Below are positions 51,904 to 60,637 of a stretch of 60,637 bases of DNA, in pieces. The notes under the pieces are model-generated. The model saw only the letters and a program-made list of their open reading frames with translations. It was not told the DNA's origin and did not search any database. The stretch covers positions 1 to 60,637 of the forward strand of contig JAEZRM010000101.1 of NCBI GenBank assembly GCA_023412805.1. Direction: 5' to 3'. Source of the stretch: Pseudomonadota bacterium (lineage in GTDB: Bacteria; Pseudomonadota; Alphaproteobacteria; Rhizobiales; Hyphomicrobiaceae). The position numbers were made by a program, and so were the translations under genes. Every line of letters starts with the position of its first letter. The first letter of the stretch is position 1.

Positions 51904-53379
51904 TCAACCCAGCGGCTCGTCCTCGAACTCGATGCCTTCGCCGCGTGCGGGATCGGGGAGTTCGTCGAGGTAGTTGTCCCACAGGTTATCGATGTGCCGA
52001 GCCGCGTCGGCCGGGCCGAGCGTCCTGATCCAGCCGTCTTGGCCGATCAGGACGACGCCGTCGTTCACGAGGCGATCGAGCGCGTCGTGCAGATCGAAGT
52101 TGAGATTGAGGCCGAAGGTGTTGAAGAGCTGCTGCTCGATGGCGGCGTCGACATCGGCGAGCTCGTTCACGTGCACGGTGTCCTTGGCGAGCACGCTGTA
52201 GAGCAGCATCTCCTCCTTGATATCTTCTTCGGCGGCACGGTCCGCAAGGACGGTCATCACACCGCGATTGTCGGCGAGCGCATGGAAGTAGAGGTTCTGC
52301 GCCATGGTGACCATGTACTCATTGCGCTTGTGAATGAACTTCATGCCTTGCCGGAACGCGAGCCCGCCGAGCGTGGCGACCGCGCCCGCGAGCGCGATCG
52401 GGTTTGCGGCCACCATGAGCTTCGTCGCCGTACCGACGACGCCCACGCCGAGGCCGCCCCCCGCGGTGACGCCGAGTCTCAGCTTGTCGAACAGACGGAA
52501 CTTGACCGTCGTGTTCGGGAAGCACATCTCGATGTCCGAGCGCGGGATATTCTTGAAGAGCTTCATGTAGATCGAGTTCGAGTTGACCTCGGCCCCGAGC
52601 GAGCCCCGCAGCTTGCGGACGATCTTTTCCGCCGCCGCGCGCTCGCAATTCTGCTGCTTCATCACCTCGTCGACACGCTGCTCGAAAGGCTTCAGCTTGA
52701 AAAGCACGAACAGCCGCTGGAAGATCGGAACGTCGTACTCTTCCTTGAAAAGATAGAGCTTGCGCGCATCGCGCCGATGGAGCCTGCGCTTCGTCGCCCC
52801 ACGGTAGTAGATCATGAGCTCGTCGAAGGCGTGCATGTCGACCTGCAGATCGAGGCCGTAGTGACTGTCTGCCGTCAGGATCAGCGCGATGTCCGCGGGA
52901 TCTATCCGCGTGTAGTTCGCCTGTTCGAGCAGCAATTGCGTCTGCTCCATGAGACGTTCTTGCAACGCGATCTTCTCCGTGTCGGTGTACCGGCGAGTGA
53001 CGAGGAGATCGCTGTCGGGATTGAAGGGCTCGTACGTCTGGCCCATCTCGAGCAGGTGGGCGGAGTAGGAAGCCTGCCGCCAATAGTCGAGATATCGGAA
53101 GAAGCGCCGGGCCTCCTTGGCATCATTGCCGCGCCATGACTGCGGCCGGGTCAGGCGCTCCATCAGCGCTGCGCGTGTGACAGGAATAAACTTCTCGCGC
53201 CCGTCGGCGTGCGCGAGGATTTCCTCGAAGATATCGTCGCGCGGCTCTTGTTCTGTGGCAGCCTGAAGCTCCGCAGGTGCGGTGCCGGCGAGCGGTGTCT
53301 CGGCTTCGGGGACGGGTGTCGCGGGCTCCGCGGGAGCCTGGCTCCGCGGCATAGGCGTGAGCACTTCGACTGCAGACAT
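51904..53379 (-). CDS. DUF3754 (TMEM143-like) protein
   Basis: This 491-residue protein matches DUF3754, whose members include mitochondrial TMEM143. An N-terminal variable part of about 75 residues is followed by a long conserved alpha/beta region (about 85-290), a hydrophobic helical hairpin (about 315-355; GGGLGVGVVGTATKLMVAANPIALAG), and a C-terminal winged-helix-like end (about 420-480). Family function is unknown. The first start, at 53445, is replaced by 53379 because GAGGGGGTGG precedes it. It lies downstream of rne on the same strand. Confidence 0.75.
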   Translation of the reverse strand: MSAVEVLTPMPRSQAPAEPATPVPEAETPLAGTAPAELQAATEQEPRDDIFEEILAHADGREKFIPVTRAALMERLTRPQSWRGNDAKEARRFFRYLDYWRQASYSAHLLEMGQTYEPFNPDSDLLVTRRYTDTEKIALQERLMEQTQLLLEQANYTRIDPADIALILTADSHYGLDLQVDMHAFDELMIYYRGATKRRLHRRDARKLYLFKEEYDVPIFQRLFVLFKLKPFEQRVDEVMKQQNCERAAAEKIVRKLRGSLGAEVNSNSIYMKLFKNIPRSDIEMCFPNTTVKFRLFDKLRLGVTAGGGLGVGVVGTATKLMVAANPIALAGAVATLGGLAFRQGMKFIHKRNEYMVTMAQNLYFHALADNRGVMTVLADRAAEEDIKEEMLLYSVLAKDTVHVNELADVDAAIEQQLFNTFGLNLNFDLHDALDRLVNDGVVLIGQDGWIRTLGPADAARHIDNLWDNYLDELPDPARGEGIEFEDEPLG

Positions 53380-53541
53380 GCGCCACCCCCTCGGATCCCG
53401 GGCCCACCCCAAAACTGCGGACACCGTCCTCCAGCCGCCGGACATACGTCAACAGCTAGCCGCCAACTGGCGAGCATTTATGGCCGACGTTGCGATAAGG
53501 GTGCCACGCTTCTGCAGCCTATGCAGGCGCAGAGGTCCGGG

Positions 53542-53567
53542 CCCTCTTTCCACGTGTGGAAAGAGGG
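53542..53567. repeat. Perfect 12-bp palindrome downstream of rne
   Basis: CCCTCTTTCCAC (53542-53553) and GTGGAAAGAGGG (53556-53567) form an uninterrupted inverted repeat with a 2-nt centre, 27 nt past the rne stop. It lacks a T-run. It could be the 3'-end structure of the long rne message or a protein-binding site. The remaining 53380-53594 region has nothing clear. Confidence 0.7.
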
Positions 53568-53594
53568 GACAGCGGGCCTAGTTTCACGAGAGGT

Positions 53595-56500
53595 TCAGCT
53601 ACCGCCGAAGCGGCGCTGCCACCAGCCGCGGCGCGGCGGGCCTTCGGGTTCTTCCGATGCCGCGGGAGCCGGGGCTGGAGCTTCCGGCGCCACTGCGCTC
53701 TCGGCATGGGACACGGGGCCGTTTGCAAGGGCCGGCTCGCGTGCGGGCGTCGCCTCGACGACCGGCGCGCTCGGTGTCGGTGGTGAGGGTTCGTCCTTGG
53801 CCGGTGTGGGTGGCGCTGGCGGTTCCGATGCAACGGGCTCGGCGACAGCCTCGGGCTGGCTGGCCTCAAGTTCCGGAGCTTCAGGCTCTTGCGCCGCGCC
53901 GACGATCTCCCAGGCAACACCCTGTGAGGTCACGCCATGGTCTGGCGTATCGAGCGATGCCGCGTCGCGACGGCGTACGGGCAGATCGCCCCACCGACCA
54001 TGCGGCTTGAAGCCCGGATCGACATCCGGCTGATCGGCGTCCGGGTCCGCCGGGGAGCCGGCCATGACGCTGCCGTCGGGGCCTGTCGCACCTTCGCGGT
54101 GGCGCGAGCGACCGCCTCGACGACCGCGACGGCGGCGACGGCCGCGTCCTTCGCCATCGTCCGGCCTGCTGCCGTCCTCACGCGCGCTTACCGGTGCCCC
54201 CTCGCCTTCATCGGCATCGGCGGCTTCGGGTTCGACGCCATCAGCCTGCGCATCGGCGTGTGGCGCGATCTCGTCGTCGGGCCCACGTGGCGCGTGCTCG
54301 CTACCTGTTTCCTGACGGTCGCGGCGACCACGGCCACGGCGGCGGCGGCGGCGCGAACGCGGCTCGCCTGCCTCTTCGTCACCGGTTGCACTTTCGCGCG
54401 CCTCGCTGCGGGCCTCGGGCTGTTCCTCGCTATCGCCTTCTTCCCCGCTATCGCCTTCGCTGCCGTCAAAGCCCCAGTCCATGCTCACGACATTGCGCTG
54501 GGCGCGCGCCGGCGCCGCCGTCGGCTCGCTCGTGCGCTCGATGGCGAAGTTCGCGCCCTGCATACGCTCGCTGGCCTGGACGCTGACGAAGATGCCGTAG
54601 CGCTGCTCGATCTCCGTGATGAAGCCACGCTTGTGATTGAGAATGTAGAGCGCGACGCTCGCCGTGGTGAGCACCGCGATCGAGGTCGCGGGCCCCTTCA
54701 TGAGGTGGTCCTCGATGCCGCGCAGTACGGCCAATGCCACCGACTCCGTCGAGCGGATGATGCCGGTGCCCTGGCAATGCGGACACTGCGAGGTCGAGCC
54801 TTCGAGGACGCCGGTCCTGAGGCGCTGGCGGGACATCTCGAGCAGGCCGAAGTGCGAGATATGGCCGACCTGGATGCGGGCGCGGTCATGGCGCAGCGCG
54901 TCCTTGATGCGGCGCTCCACGGCACGGTTGTTGCGCTTCTCCTCCATGTCGATGAAGTCAACGACGATGAGGCCGGCGAGATCGCGCAGCTTGAGCTGGC
55001 GGGCAATCTCATCCGCAGCTTCGAGGTTCGTGCTGAGCGCGGTCTCCTCGATGGAGAACTCGCGTGTGGACTTGCCCGAGTTGACGTCGATCGCAACCAG
55101 CGCCTCGGTCTGGTTGATCACGAGGTAACCACCCGAGCGCAGCGTCACGTACGGGCTGAACATCGCATTGAGCTGGCGCTCGATCTGGAAGCGCGAGAAG
55201 AGCGGCTCTGGCTCGCGATAGTTGATGACGCTGTCGGCGTGCCCCGGCATGAGCATGCTGAGGAAGCCGTGCGCCTCCTCGTGCGCCTCGTCGCCGGCGA
55301 CCAGCACCTGGTCGATGTCCTTGGAATATAGATCGCGCAGTGAGCGCTTGATGAGATTGCCTTCCTCATAGACGAGGCAGGGCGCCGTCGACCGCAATGT
55401 GAGATCGCGTACGCTCTCCCAGAGCCGCAGCAGATATTCGAAGTCGCGGCGGATTTCCTGCTTCGTGCGCGCGGCACCCGCCGTGCGGACGATGAGGCCC
55501 ATGCCCTCCGGCACTTCGAGCTCCTCGGCAATGGCCTTGAGGCGCTTCCTGTCCTGGGCGTTCGTGATCTTGCGCGAGATGCCGCCGCCACGGCCCGTGT
55601 TCGGCATGAGGACGGTGTAGCGGCCCGCGAGCGAGAGGTAGGTGGTCAGCGCTGCGCCCTTGTTGCCCCGCTCCTCCTTGACGACCTGTACGAGGATAAT
55701 CTGGCGGCGCTTGATAACTTCCTGGATCTTGTACTGGCGTGCGCGGCGGCGCTGCGGGCGCTCGGGGAGCTCCTCGAGCGCGTCCTCGGCGCCGACCTGC
55801 TCGACGGCTTCGGCAGCGGAGCCATTGCTGTCGACCTCGGTGACGCCGACTTCCTCGACGAGCCCGATCTGCTTCGGTGCATCGGCGTCGGAGCCTGCAT
55901 CGTCGGCCGGCAGTGCCTCGGCGACGAACTCGTGGGCCTGGGCGTGGCCAACCTCGATCGTCTCGATCGCGGCCTCAACCGGCTCACTCAGCGTTTCCTC
56001 GCGTGAATGAGCCAATGGCTGGGCGCTGGACGCCTCCTCCGCGACATCGTCCTCCGGCCGGGCGTCTTGCGGCTCGCTGTCGTCGTCGTTGTAGGTGTCG
56101 GCATCATCGAGCTCTTCCGCCTCGGGAGCGGCGTCATCTTCGATGGCCTCCGGTGCCGAAGCTTCGGCAGCATCACTCGTTTCGGCATCGGCGCCAGTTG
56201 CGGCGGCTGACCGTCCCCGGCGGTTGCGGCCGCGGCCCCTGCGCTCGCCCCGGTCGCCACGCTCGCGCCGTTCGGCGCGGGCATCGGCCTCGCGCTCGGC
56301 ACGCGCCTCTTCCTCGACTTCCTCGTCGATAAGAGCCTGCCGGTCGGCAAAGGGGATCTGGTAATAGTCGGGATGGATTTCGCTGAAGGCGAGGAAGCCG
56401 TGGCGGTTGCCGCCGTATTCGACGAACGCGGCCTGCAGCGACGGCTCGACGCGGGTGACTTTCGCCAGGTAGATGTTGCCGCGCAGCGGTTTGCGCGATG

Positions 56501-56600
56501 CCGACTCGTAGTCGAATTCCTCTACCCGGCCGCCTCTGAGTACCACCACCCGGGTCTCCTCCGGGTGGGTGGCATCGATAAGCATTTTGTTCTTGTCCAT
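53595..56600 (-). CDS. rne: Ribonuclease E/G
   Basis: This endoribonuclease of about 1001 residues cleaves single-stranded A/U-rich RNA and starts mRNA decay. The S1 domain (about 35-90) is interrupted by a long acidic insertion (about 93-286), as in many alphaproteobacteria. The catalytic part contains AIDVNSGKS, IVVDFIDMEEKRNNR and the zinc-link CPHC. The C-terminal 300 residues are rich in R, E, P and A and end with RRGWWQRRFGG, a conserved scaffold tip. The start at 56600 (MDKNKMLIDATHPEETR) is chosen over the longer frame at 56726. An 859-nt divergent region precedes it. Confidence 0.95.
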   Translation of the reverse strand: MDKNKMLIDATHPEETRVVVLRGGRVEEFDYESASRKPLRGNIYLAKVTRVEPSLQAAFVEYGGNRHGFLAFSEIHPDYYQIPFADRQALIDEEVEEEARAEREADARAERRERGDRGERRGRGRNRRGRSAAATGADAETSDAAEASAPEAIEDDAAPEAEELDDADTYNDDDSEPQDARPEDDVAEEASSAQPLAHSREETLSEPVEAAIETIEVGHAQAHEFVAEALPADDAGSDADAPKQIGLVEEVGVTEVDSNGSAAEAVEQVGAEDALEELPERPQRRRARQYKIQEVIKRRQIILVQVVKEERGNKGAALTTYLSLAGRYTVLMPNTGRGGGISRKITNAQDRKRLKAIAEELEVPEGMGLIVRTAGAARTKQEIRRDFEYLLRLWESVRDLTLRSTAPCLVYEEGNLIKRSLRDLYSKDIDQVLVAGDEAHEEAHGFLSMLMPGHADSVINYREPEPLFSRFQIERQLNAMFSPYVTLRSGGYLVINQTEALVAIDVNSGKSTREFSIEETALSTNLEAADEIARQLKLRDLAGLIVVDFIDMEEKRNNRAVERRIKDALRHDRARIQVGHISHFGLLEMSRQRLRTGVLEGSTSQCPHCQGTGIIRSTESVALAVLRGIEDHLMKGPATSIAVLTTASVALYILNHKRGFITEIEQRYGIFVSVQASERMQGANFAIERTSEPTAAPARAQRNVVSMDWGFDGSEGDSGEEGDSEEQPEARSEARESATGDEEAGEPRSRRRRRRGRGRRDRQETGSEHAPRGPDDEIAPHADAQADGVEPEAADADEGEGAPVSAREDGSRPDDGEGRGRRRRRGRRGGRSRHREGATGPDGSVMAGSPADPDADQPDVDPGFKPHGRWGDLPVRRRDAASLDTPDHGVTSQGVAWEIVGAAQEPEAPELEASQPEAVAEPVASEPPAPPTPAKDEPSPPTPSAPVVEATPAREPALANGPVSHAESAVAPEAPAPAPAASEEPEGPPRRGWWQRRFGGS

Positions 56601-57459
56601 GGTCTTTGATCCTGGGCGCACCGCCCGGGGCTCGTCGTCCTGTCGCGCGTGCGATGGGGGCTCAGCGAGTGCGCGGGGCTGTGGCGCGGGTTGGCTGATA
56701 GCGTGATCGTGTATGGAGCCCGCCACCCACTCGCGCCCGACGCGTAGGATGCGGCCGCGTCAGCGGTCGCTCCGGCGTGCGCAGCGCCTAGCCGTGCCCG
56801 GGAACCGGGAGCGGACAGGGTTGGTTGGGGGGGACTCCGGTGTCTCATTGTTCCTCGAAGGGACTGCACGCCCCTTTGTTCTTAATACGTTCCAACTTAC
56901 CATCCCTCGCGGGATAGGTCGGCTCGGAACGGCTCACAATTGTCCCGACGCCAAAAGGGCTGAGGGACCGGGATTGCAGGCCGGAAGTCGAAACTCCAGC
57001 ACGCCGTGTGCCGTCTGCGCCAGCGCACTCGCAACGTCGGGCTCACCCCTCGTCGGATCATGTCGCCGATGTAGGGTTCGCGGCATAACGAGCTGAAACG
57101 ACATCGAAACTGTGGCCTGGGGGCCCCGCACTCAGCGGTGAGCTTTGCGATGCGACCCCAACGGGATCACAATCCTCCTGAAGCCTCCTCCGCACTGTTT
57201 GCGGGGCGCTCCACGCAGCTCGCGCTCAACGGCTCGGCGGGAAACAGACAGGTCCCAGCAGCAACTCGTCGCGGCAAGAACGACACACTGAAGTATCTCT
57301 ACGATCTTGCCCCTAGCGAGGCAAGACCCGTGGAGGGCATACCTTGGCACATACGATCACTTTGCATGTGTCTGGCGACACAAGAGGCGTGATTCGGCCA
57401 AAGATTGGGTTAACCTCGGCTTGGTTGGAGGTGGGACGGACACGGTCTGACGGGGGACG
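56601..57459. other. 859-nt divergent intergenic region between rne and the amidase
   Basis: No ORF here has family features. The region must contain promoters for both genes, and rne mRNAs commonly carry long 5' leaders used for autoregulation. Two perfect hairpins lie near the amidase: TCTTGCC/GGCAAGA (57305-57311 with 57320-57326) and TGTGTC/GACACA (57367-57372 with 57377-57382). GC content drops around 56875-56905. No clean promoter match was found. Confidence 0.4.
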
Positions 57460-58827
57460 ATGCGTGCACTGGCATCACGTCTGATCATTGCGTGCGTGCT
57501 CGCAGCGGCGAACGGCGTTCTCTGGGCTGTGGCGGGCGCTGCGCTGGTTGCAGCCCAGGGCTCGACGCACGTCAAAACCATGCCGTCCCGGCCGCCGCCA
57601 CCGCCTGTCGAGACGCCTGAGCCGCGTTCAAAGGCCAAGGAGCCGGCCGCTCCCGTGCGCATGGGACCAGTTGTCGCAGATGCCGTCTCGGTGACGGGCA
57701 ACCAATCACTGACCCGCTTGGCACTCGAGTTGACGGGACCGGTCGAGTACCAGGTTTTCCGTCTGCGGACGCCCGATCGGGTCGTCCTCGATGTGAGCCA
57801 TGTCGAATTCACAATCCCGGCGACAGCTGGCCGAGAGAGCAAGGCGTTGGTCTCCGGTTTTCGCTTCGGTGCCTTCGCGCCGGGGAAGGCGCGGGTTGTG
57901 ATCGAAACGGCCGGACCCGTTCAGGTCGAAGCGACCCGGCTGATCCGTGAGGGCTCGCGCGGACGCCACAGGCTCGAGCTGGACCTCGTTCCTGCACCCT
58001 CGGTGGACCTCAGCGAGGGAGAGGTGGCCGCGGCACGCGAAAGCGCTGCGCGCCTCCAGATCGCCGATGCAACTCCGGCGCCCGCGCCACCCGCACCGAA
58101 ATCCTCACCCGCCGCGCCGCGGATGCCTGTGATCGTTGTCGATCCCGGCCACGGCGGCGTCGATACTGGTGCGCAGGGGGCGGTCGGCGTCGAGAAGGAT
58201 ATCGTCCTTGCGGTCGGGCGTGAGCTCGAGAAGGCGCTCAGCGCGACCGGAAAATACCGCGTGGTGATGACGCGTTCGACTGATGCCTTCGTTCCGCTGG
58301 CGCAACGCATTCGCCTGTCTCGCGAGCAGGAGGCGCAGCTCTTCATCTCGCTGCACGCCGACTCCCTTGAGTCGCGCGAGCTGGCGCACGCTATTCGTGG
58401 CGCAACCATCTATACGCTTTCGCAGAGTGCTTCCGACGAGCGTGCGCGGCGCCTTGCCGACAAGGAGAATGCCGCGGACCTTCTGGCCGGCGTCCATTTA
58501 CCGACCGAGGACGTCCAGGACGATGTGAAGAGCATTCTATTCGATTTGATGGCACGTGAGACGGCCGGTCTCGCGCTCAACTTCCGGCAGCTCGCTGCCA
58601 AACGCATGCGCGGCAGCATTCATCTCAGCAGGGATCCGCAGCGCGCTGCCAATTTCCTCGTCTTGAGGCAGGCCGAGACGCCGGCTGTGCTCATCGAGCT
58701 TGGCTATATCAGCCATGTGGAGGAAGAGAAGCAGATGCTGTCGCAGGAGTGGCAGAAGAAGATGGCTGCCGCGATTACAGCAGCGATCAACGATTTCTTT
58801 GCAGCCGGCAGTTCGATCTTCCGTTGA
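57460..58827 (+). CDS. amiC: N-acetylmuramoyl-L-alanine amidase (AmiC-type)
   Basis: This 455-residue periplasmic enzyme splits the stem peptide from peptidoglycan during daughter-cell separation. It has a signal peptide (about 1-30), an AMIN targeting domain (about 75-175), a proline-rich linker (about 205-220) and an Amidase_3 domain (about 225-450). Zinc ligands fall in DPGHGGVDTG (histidine) and in the SLHADS histidine. The catalytic glutamate lies in VLIELGYISHVEEE. Divergence from rne is a common alphaproteobacterial arrangement, but the usual next gene mrcA is absent. Confidence 0.93.
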   Translation: MRALASRLIIACVLAAANGVLWAVAGAALVAAQGSTHVKTMPSRPPPPPVETPEPRSKAKEPAAPVRMGPVVADAVSVTGNQSLTRLALELTGPVEYQVFRLRTPDRVVLDVSHVEFTIPATAGRESKALVSGFRFGAFAPGKARVVIETAGPVQVEATRLIREGSRGRHRLELDLVPAPSVDLSEGEVAAARESAARLQIADATPAPAPPAPKSSPAAPRMPVIVVDPGHGGVDTGAQGAVGVEKDIVLAVGRELEKALSATGKYRVVMTRSTDAFVPLAQRIRLSREQEAQLFISLHADSLESRELAHAIRGATIYTLSQSASDERARRLADKENAADLLAGVHLPTEDVQDDVKSILFDLMARETAGLALNFRQLAAKRMRGSIHLSRDPQRAANFLVLRQAETPAVLIELGYISHVEEEKQMLSQEWQKKMAAAITAAINDFFAAGSSIFR

Positions 58828-58855
58828 TCACACCTCCCGAAATTGCGTGATGTTC

Positions 58856-58886
58856 AAAAAAAAAGGGCCGCTCACGAGGGCGGCCC
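58856..58886 (-). terminator. Rho-independent terminator of the MFS gene
   Basis: On the minus strand GGGCCGC (58886-58880) pairs with GCGGCCC (58871-58865) around an 8-nt loop, followed by nine T residues (58864-58856). It lies 137 nt past the stop of the MFS gene that starts at 60321. On the other strand the stem lies after the amidase stop without a T-run. Confidence 0.85.
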
Positions 58887-59022
58887 AAGTCCAGGGAGGA
58901 AATGCCCGAAGGGCACCACAACGCCCACGGTCCAACCGCAGGCATCGCTTCCCAAGAGCTGGTGTGCCACGCACCACATTACAAGGGGCGCCGCATCACC
59001 ATGTGTGTCAGATGCTGATGTA

Positions 59023-60321
59023 TCAGTTTGTGTTGTCGGTTCGCCGACTGGTGGTGGATGGATACAGCCGCTCATTACGCAGACTTGGCACCAGAAGAAA
59101 GATGAGCATGCCAGCCATCGAGCTCAGCACGGCAAGTCCGAATGATGCCGTATAGCCACCTGCGATCTCGTGCAGAAGCCCGGAGGCCCACGAGCCGAAC
59201 GCGGCGCCGATGCCGAGGCCGAGCGATAGCGCGCCGAAGATGCTGCCGACACCGCCGCCGGGGTACAGCACGGATACGAGTGCGACGAGGATCGGTCCGC
59301 GCGCGCCCTGCATGAGCCCGAAGCACACGACGAATGCGTACAGCAGGAACAGCGACGGCGCGTGAACAGTCGCGATGAGCGCCAGCACGCCGAGGATCGT
59401 GACGAGATAGGAGATCGTGACCGTGACGATGCGGCCGAAGCGGTCGGACATCCATCCGATGGCGACAATGCCGAGCGTCGAGAGCAGACCCATCATGCCG
59501 AAGGCGCTCGCGGCGAGCAGCGGTGCGAAACCGCTCTCGATCAGCGCTGCTACGGATTGCGGCAGCACTGCATACGCCGAGATCGACGTGAAGCAGTAGG
59601 CTGCAAAGAGTCCCCAGAAGGCCCGGGTACGAATGGCAACCGAAACTGGCCAGGGATTGCGGCTGGCACTACCCGACTGCGAGGTGCGTCGTGCCTGCCA
59701 CGCTGGTGATCCAGCGGTGATTCTTCCGAGCGGCAGAAACATGAGTAAGGGAAAGAGGGCCAATACGCCGGCGCCGATGAATTGGTGGCTCGTCCGCCAG
59801 CCGTACCACTCGACCAATAGCTGAGCGAACGGCGGCAGAGCGATCATGCCGGCGCCGACGGCGGCGTAGGGCAGTGACATGACCGAGCCGATGCGATTGA
59901 CGAACCAGCGGCTCAAAATGCTCGATGCCGCGACCATGCCGAGGGATGCCGCGCCAATACCGCCGAGAAGTCCGACGCATATGTAATAGTGCACGATGTG
60001 CGTCGCATAGCCGGCGAGAAAGTATCCAATGCCGAGCGCGAGAATGCCGATGCCATAGGTTACTCGTGCACCTAGGCGGTCGATGATCTGGCCGGCGAAC
60101 GGTGCGGTGGCGCCATTAGCGAGCATGTAGATCGAATACGTGAGCGTGATTTCGGAGCGCGAAACGGCGAGACCTTCTTGCACCGGCAGCAGAAACACGG
60201 CGAATGTCTCGGTCACGCCGCGCCCGATCATGTTCATGACGAACGTCAGGATGACGATGATCGCCAGGAAGGTGCGGCGGGCCTCGCCCTCATCGGGCTG
60301 GCCGTGTGGTGCATCGCTCAA
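59023..60321 (-). CDS. MFS transporter, oxalate/formate-antiporter-like
   Basis: This 432-residue protein has 12 membrane helices and loop motif A as GQIIDRLGARVTYG (between helices 2 and 3). It carries paired glycines in helix 4-5 (GLLGGIGAASLGM), a pattern of the monocarboxylate/oxalate-formate branch. It is not in an operon with the downstream amidase. The upstream TRAP permease end lies 155 nt away on the same strand, so both could serve the uptake of organic acids. Confidence 0.8.
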   Translation of the reverse strand: MSDAPHGQPDEGEARRTFLAIIVILTFVMNMIGRGVTETFAVFLLPVQEGLAVSRSEITLTYSIYMLANGATAPFAGQIIDRLGARVTYGIGILALGIGYFLAGYATHIVHYYICVGLLGGIGAASLGMVAASSILSRWFVNRIGSVMSLPYAAVGAGMIALPPFAQLLVEWYGWRTSHQFIGAGVLALFPLLMFLPLGRITAGSPAWQARRTSQSGSASRNPWPVSVAIRTRAFWGLFAAYCFTSISAYAVLPQSVAALIESGFAPLLAASAFGMMGLLSTLGIVAIGWMSDRFGRIVTVTISYLVTILGVLALIATVHAPSLFLLYAFVVCFGLMQGARGPILVALVSVLYPGGGVGSIFGALSLGLGIGAAFGSWASGLLHEIAGGYTASFGLAVLSSMAGMLIFLLVPSLRNERLYPSTTSRRTDNTN

Positions 60322-60476
60322 CGTGCTCTCCCTGGACGCGCGGTCCGGCTGCCGCCCGCTGGTGCTGGCGTGGGCCTATCTGAAGAGCCGACGCTGCGCG
60401 ATGTAAATTCTCGCCAGCGATGGTCTGGGTTTCTGTGTGCGCGGGTCTCGTGTGCGGCGAACTTCGCAAGCGGGAG

Positions 60477-60637
60477 CTAGTTGAGCATCAGGTCGGGCAG
60501 GAAGGTGACGATCTCCGGGAACGCTACGAAGAGCGCGATGGCGATGAAGTCGGCGATCACGAACGGGAGCGCGCCCTGGAAAATCGTCGTCAGCGGAATG
60601 TCACGTCGGACCGCGCCCACCACGAAGCAGTTGAGGC
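60477..60637 (-). CDS. TRAP transporter large permease, C-terminal part
   Basis: The minus strand translates from the window edge to a TAG at 60477-60479 as about 53 residues, including FVVGAVRRDIPLTTIFQGA and a hydrophobic final helix (FVIADFIAIALFVAFPEIVTF). This is the usual end of DctM-type large subunits, which with DctQ and the binding protein DctP import dicarboxylates or related acids using Na+. The rest of the gene lies beyond the window. I see no terminator before the MFS gene. Confidence 0.75.
   Translation of the reverse strand, partial: LNCFVVGAVRRDIPLTTIFQGALPFVIADFIAIALFVAFPEIVTFLPDLMLN

Overview
This 60.6 kb, GC-rich window reads as an ordinary chromosomal segment of an alphaproteobacterium, most likely of the Hyphomicrobiales (Rhizobiales). 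The indicators are a Shemin-type 5-aminolevulinate synthase, a short type-2 ArgC, a DUF1134/EipA envelope protein, a six-gene Mrp antiporter with fused A and B subunits, RNase E with a long acidic insertion in its S1 domain, a quinone-dependent PyrD, and many GC-rich palindromic intergenic repeats. I see no integrase, transposase, phage gene, rRNA or CRISPR array. The one tRNA shows no sign of an inserted element.

Layout. 0.1-9.7 kb: glutaredoxin-DinB fusion, isocitrate-lyase-family enzyme plus aminotransferase, DUF2130 coiled-coil protein, EipA-like protein, a solitary NuoE ending in a strong terminator, a methyltransferase and a quinone oxidoreductase. 9.9-15.7 kb: lipoprotein, DedA, argG, a VOC protein, rdgB-hemW (overlapping), and convergent argC. 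16-22.3 kb: epimerase, membrane protein, acetyltransferase, priA, then divergent transaldolase and creatininase-family genes. 22.4-30.7 kb: BioB-like radical SAM enzyme, an acetyltransferase remnant, and a translationally coupled mnhAB-C-D-E-F-G operon preceded by a PTS IIA-type gene. 31-44 kb: tRNA-Ala(CGC) with a recognisable promoter, HU-like protein, DEAD-box helicase, a structured intergenic element with a terminator, DUF6460, MATE, pyrD-DUF952, an S24-type regulator, two tandem Lin0512 paralogues, a UbiH-type hydroxylase, hemA, a double-hotdog MaoC protein and a GST. 44.4-60.6 kb: two large hairpins ahead of parE, AsmA, speD, a PhnB-like protein, two MFS transporters, DUF3754, rne divergent from an N-acetylmuramoyl-L-alanine amidase, and the end of a TRAP permease.

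Working together. The clearest functional unit is the Mrp operon (Na+ or K+/H+ antiport), with the IIA-type phosphocarrier directly upstream as a candidate regulator. argG and argC belong to arginine synthesis, hemA and hemW to haem, and rne and the amidase to RNA decay and cell-wall separation. I could not identify a complete new multi-gene system. The least explained signals are the pair of geometrically matched hairpins upstream of parE (44394-44560), the multi-hairpin element at 33913-34053 with mutually exclusive stems, the Lin0512 gene pair, the IIA-Mrp pairing, and a radical SAM protein with two cysteine clusters. All function calls come from reading motifs by eye; no database search was run.
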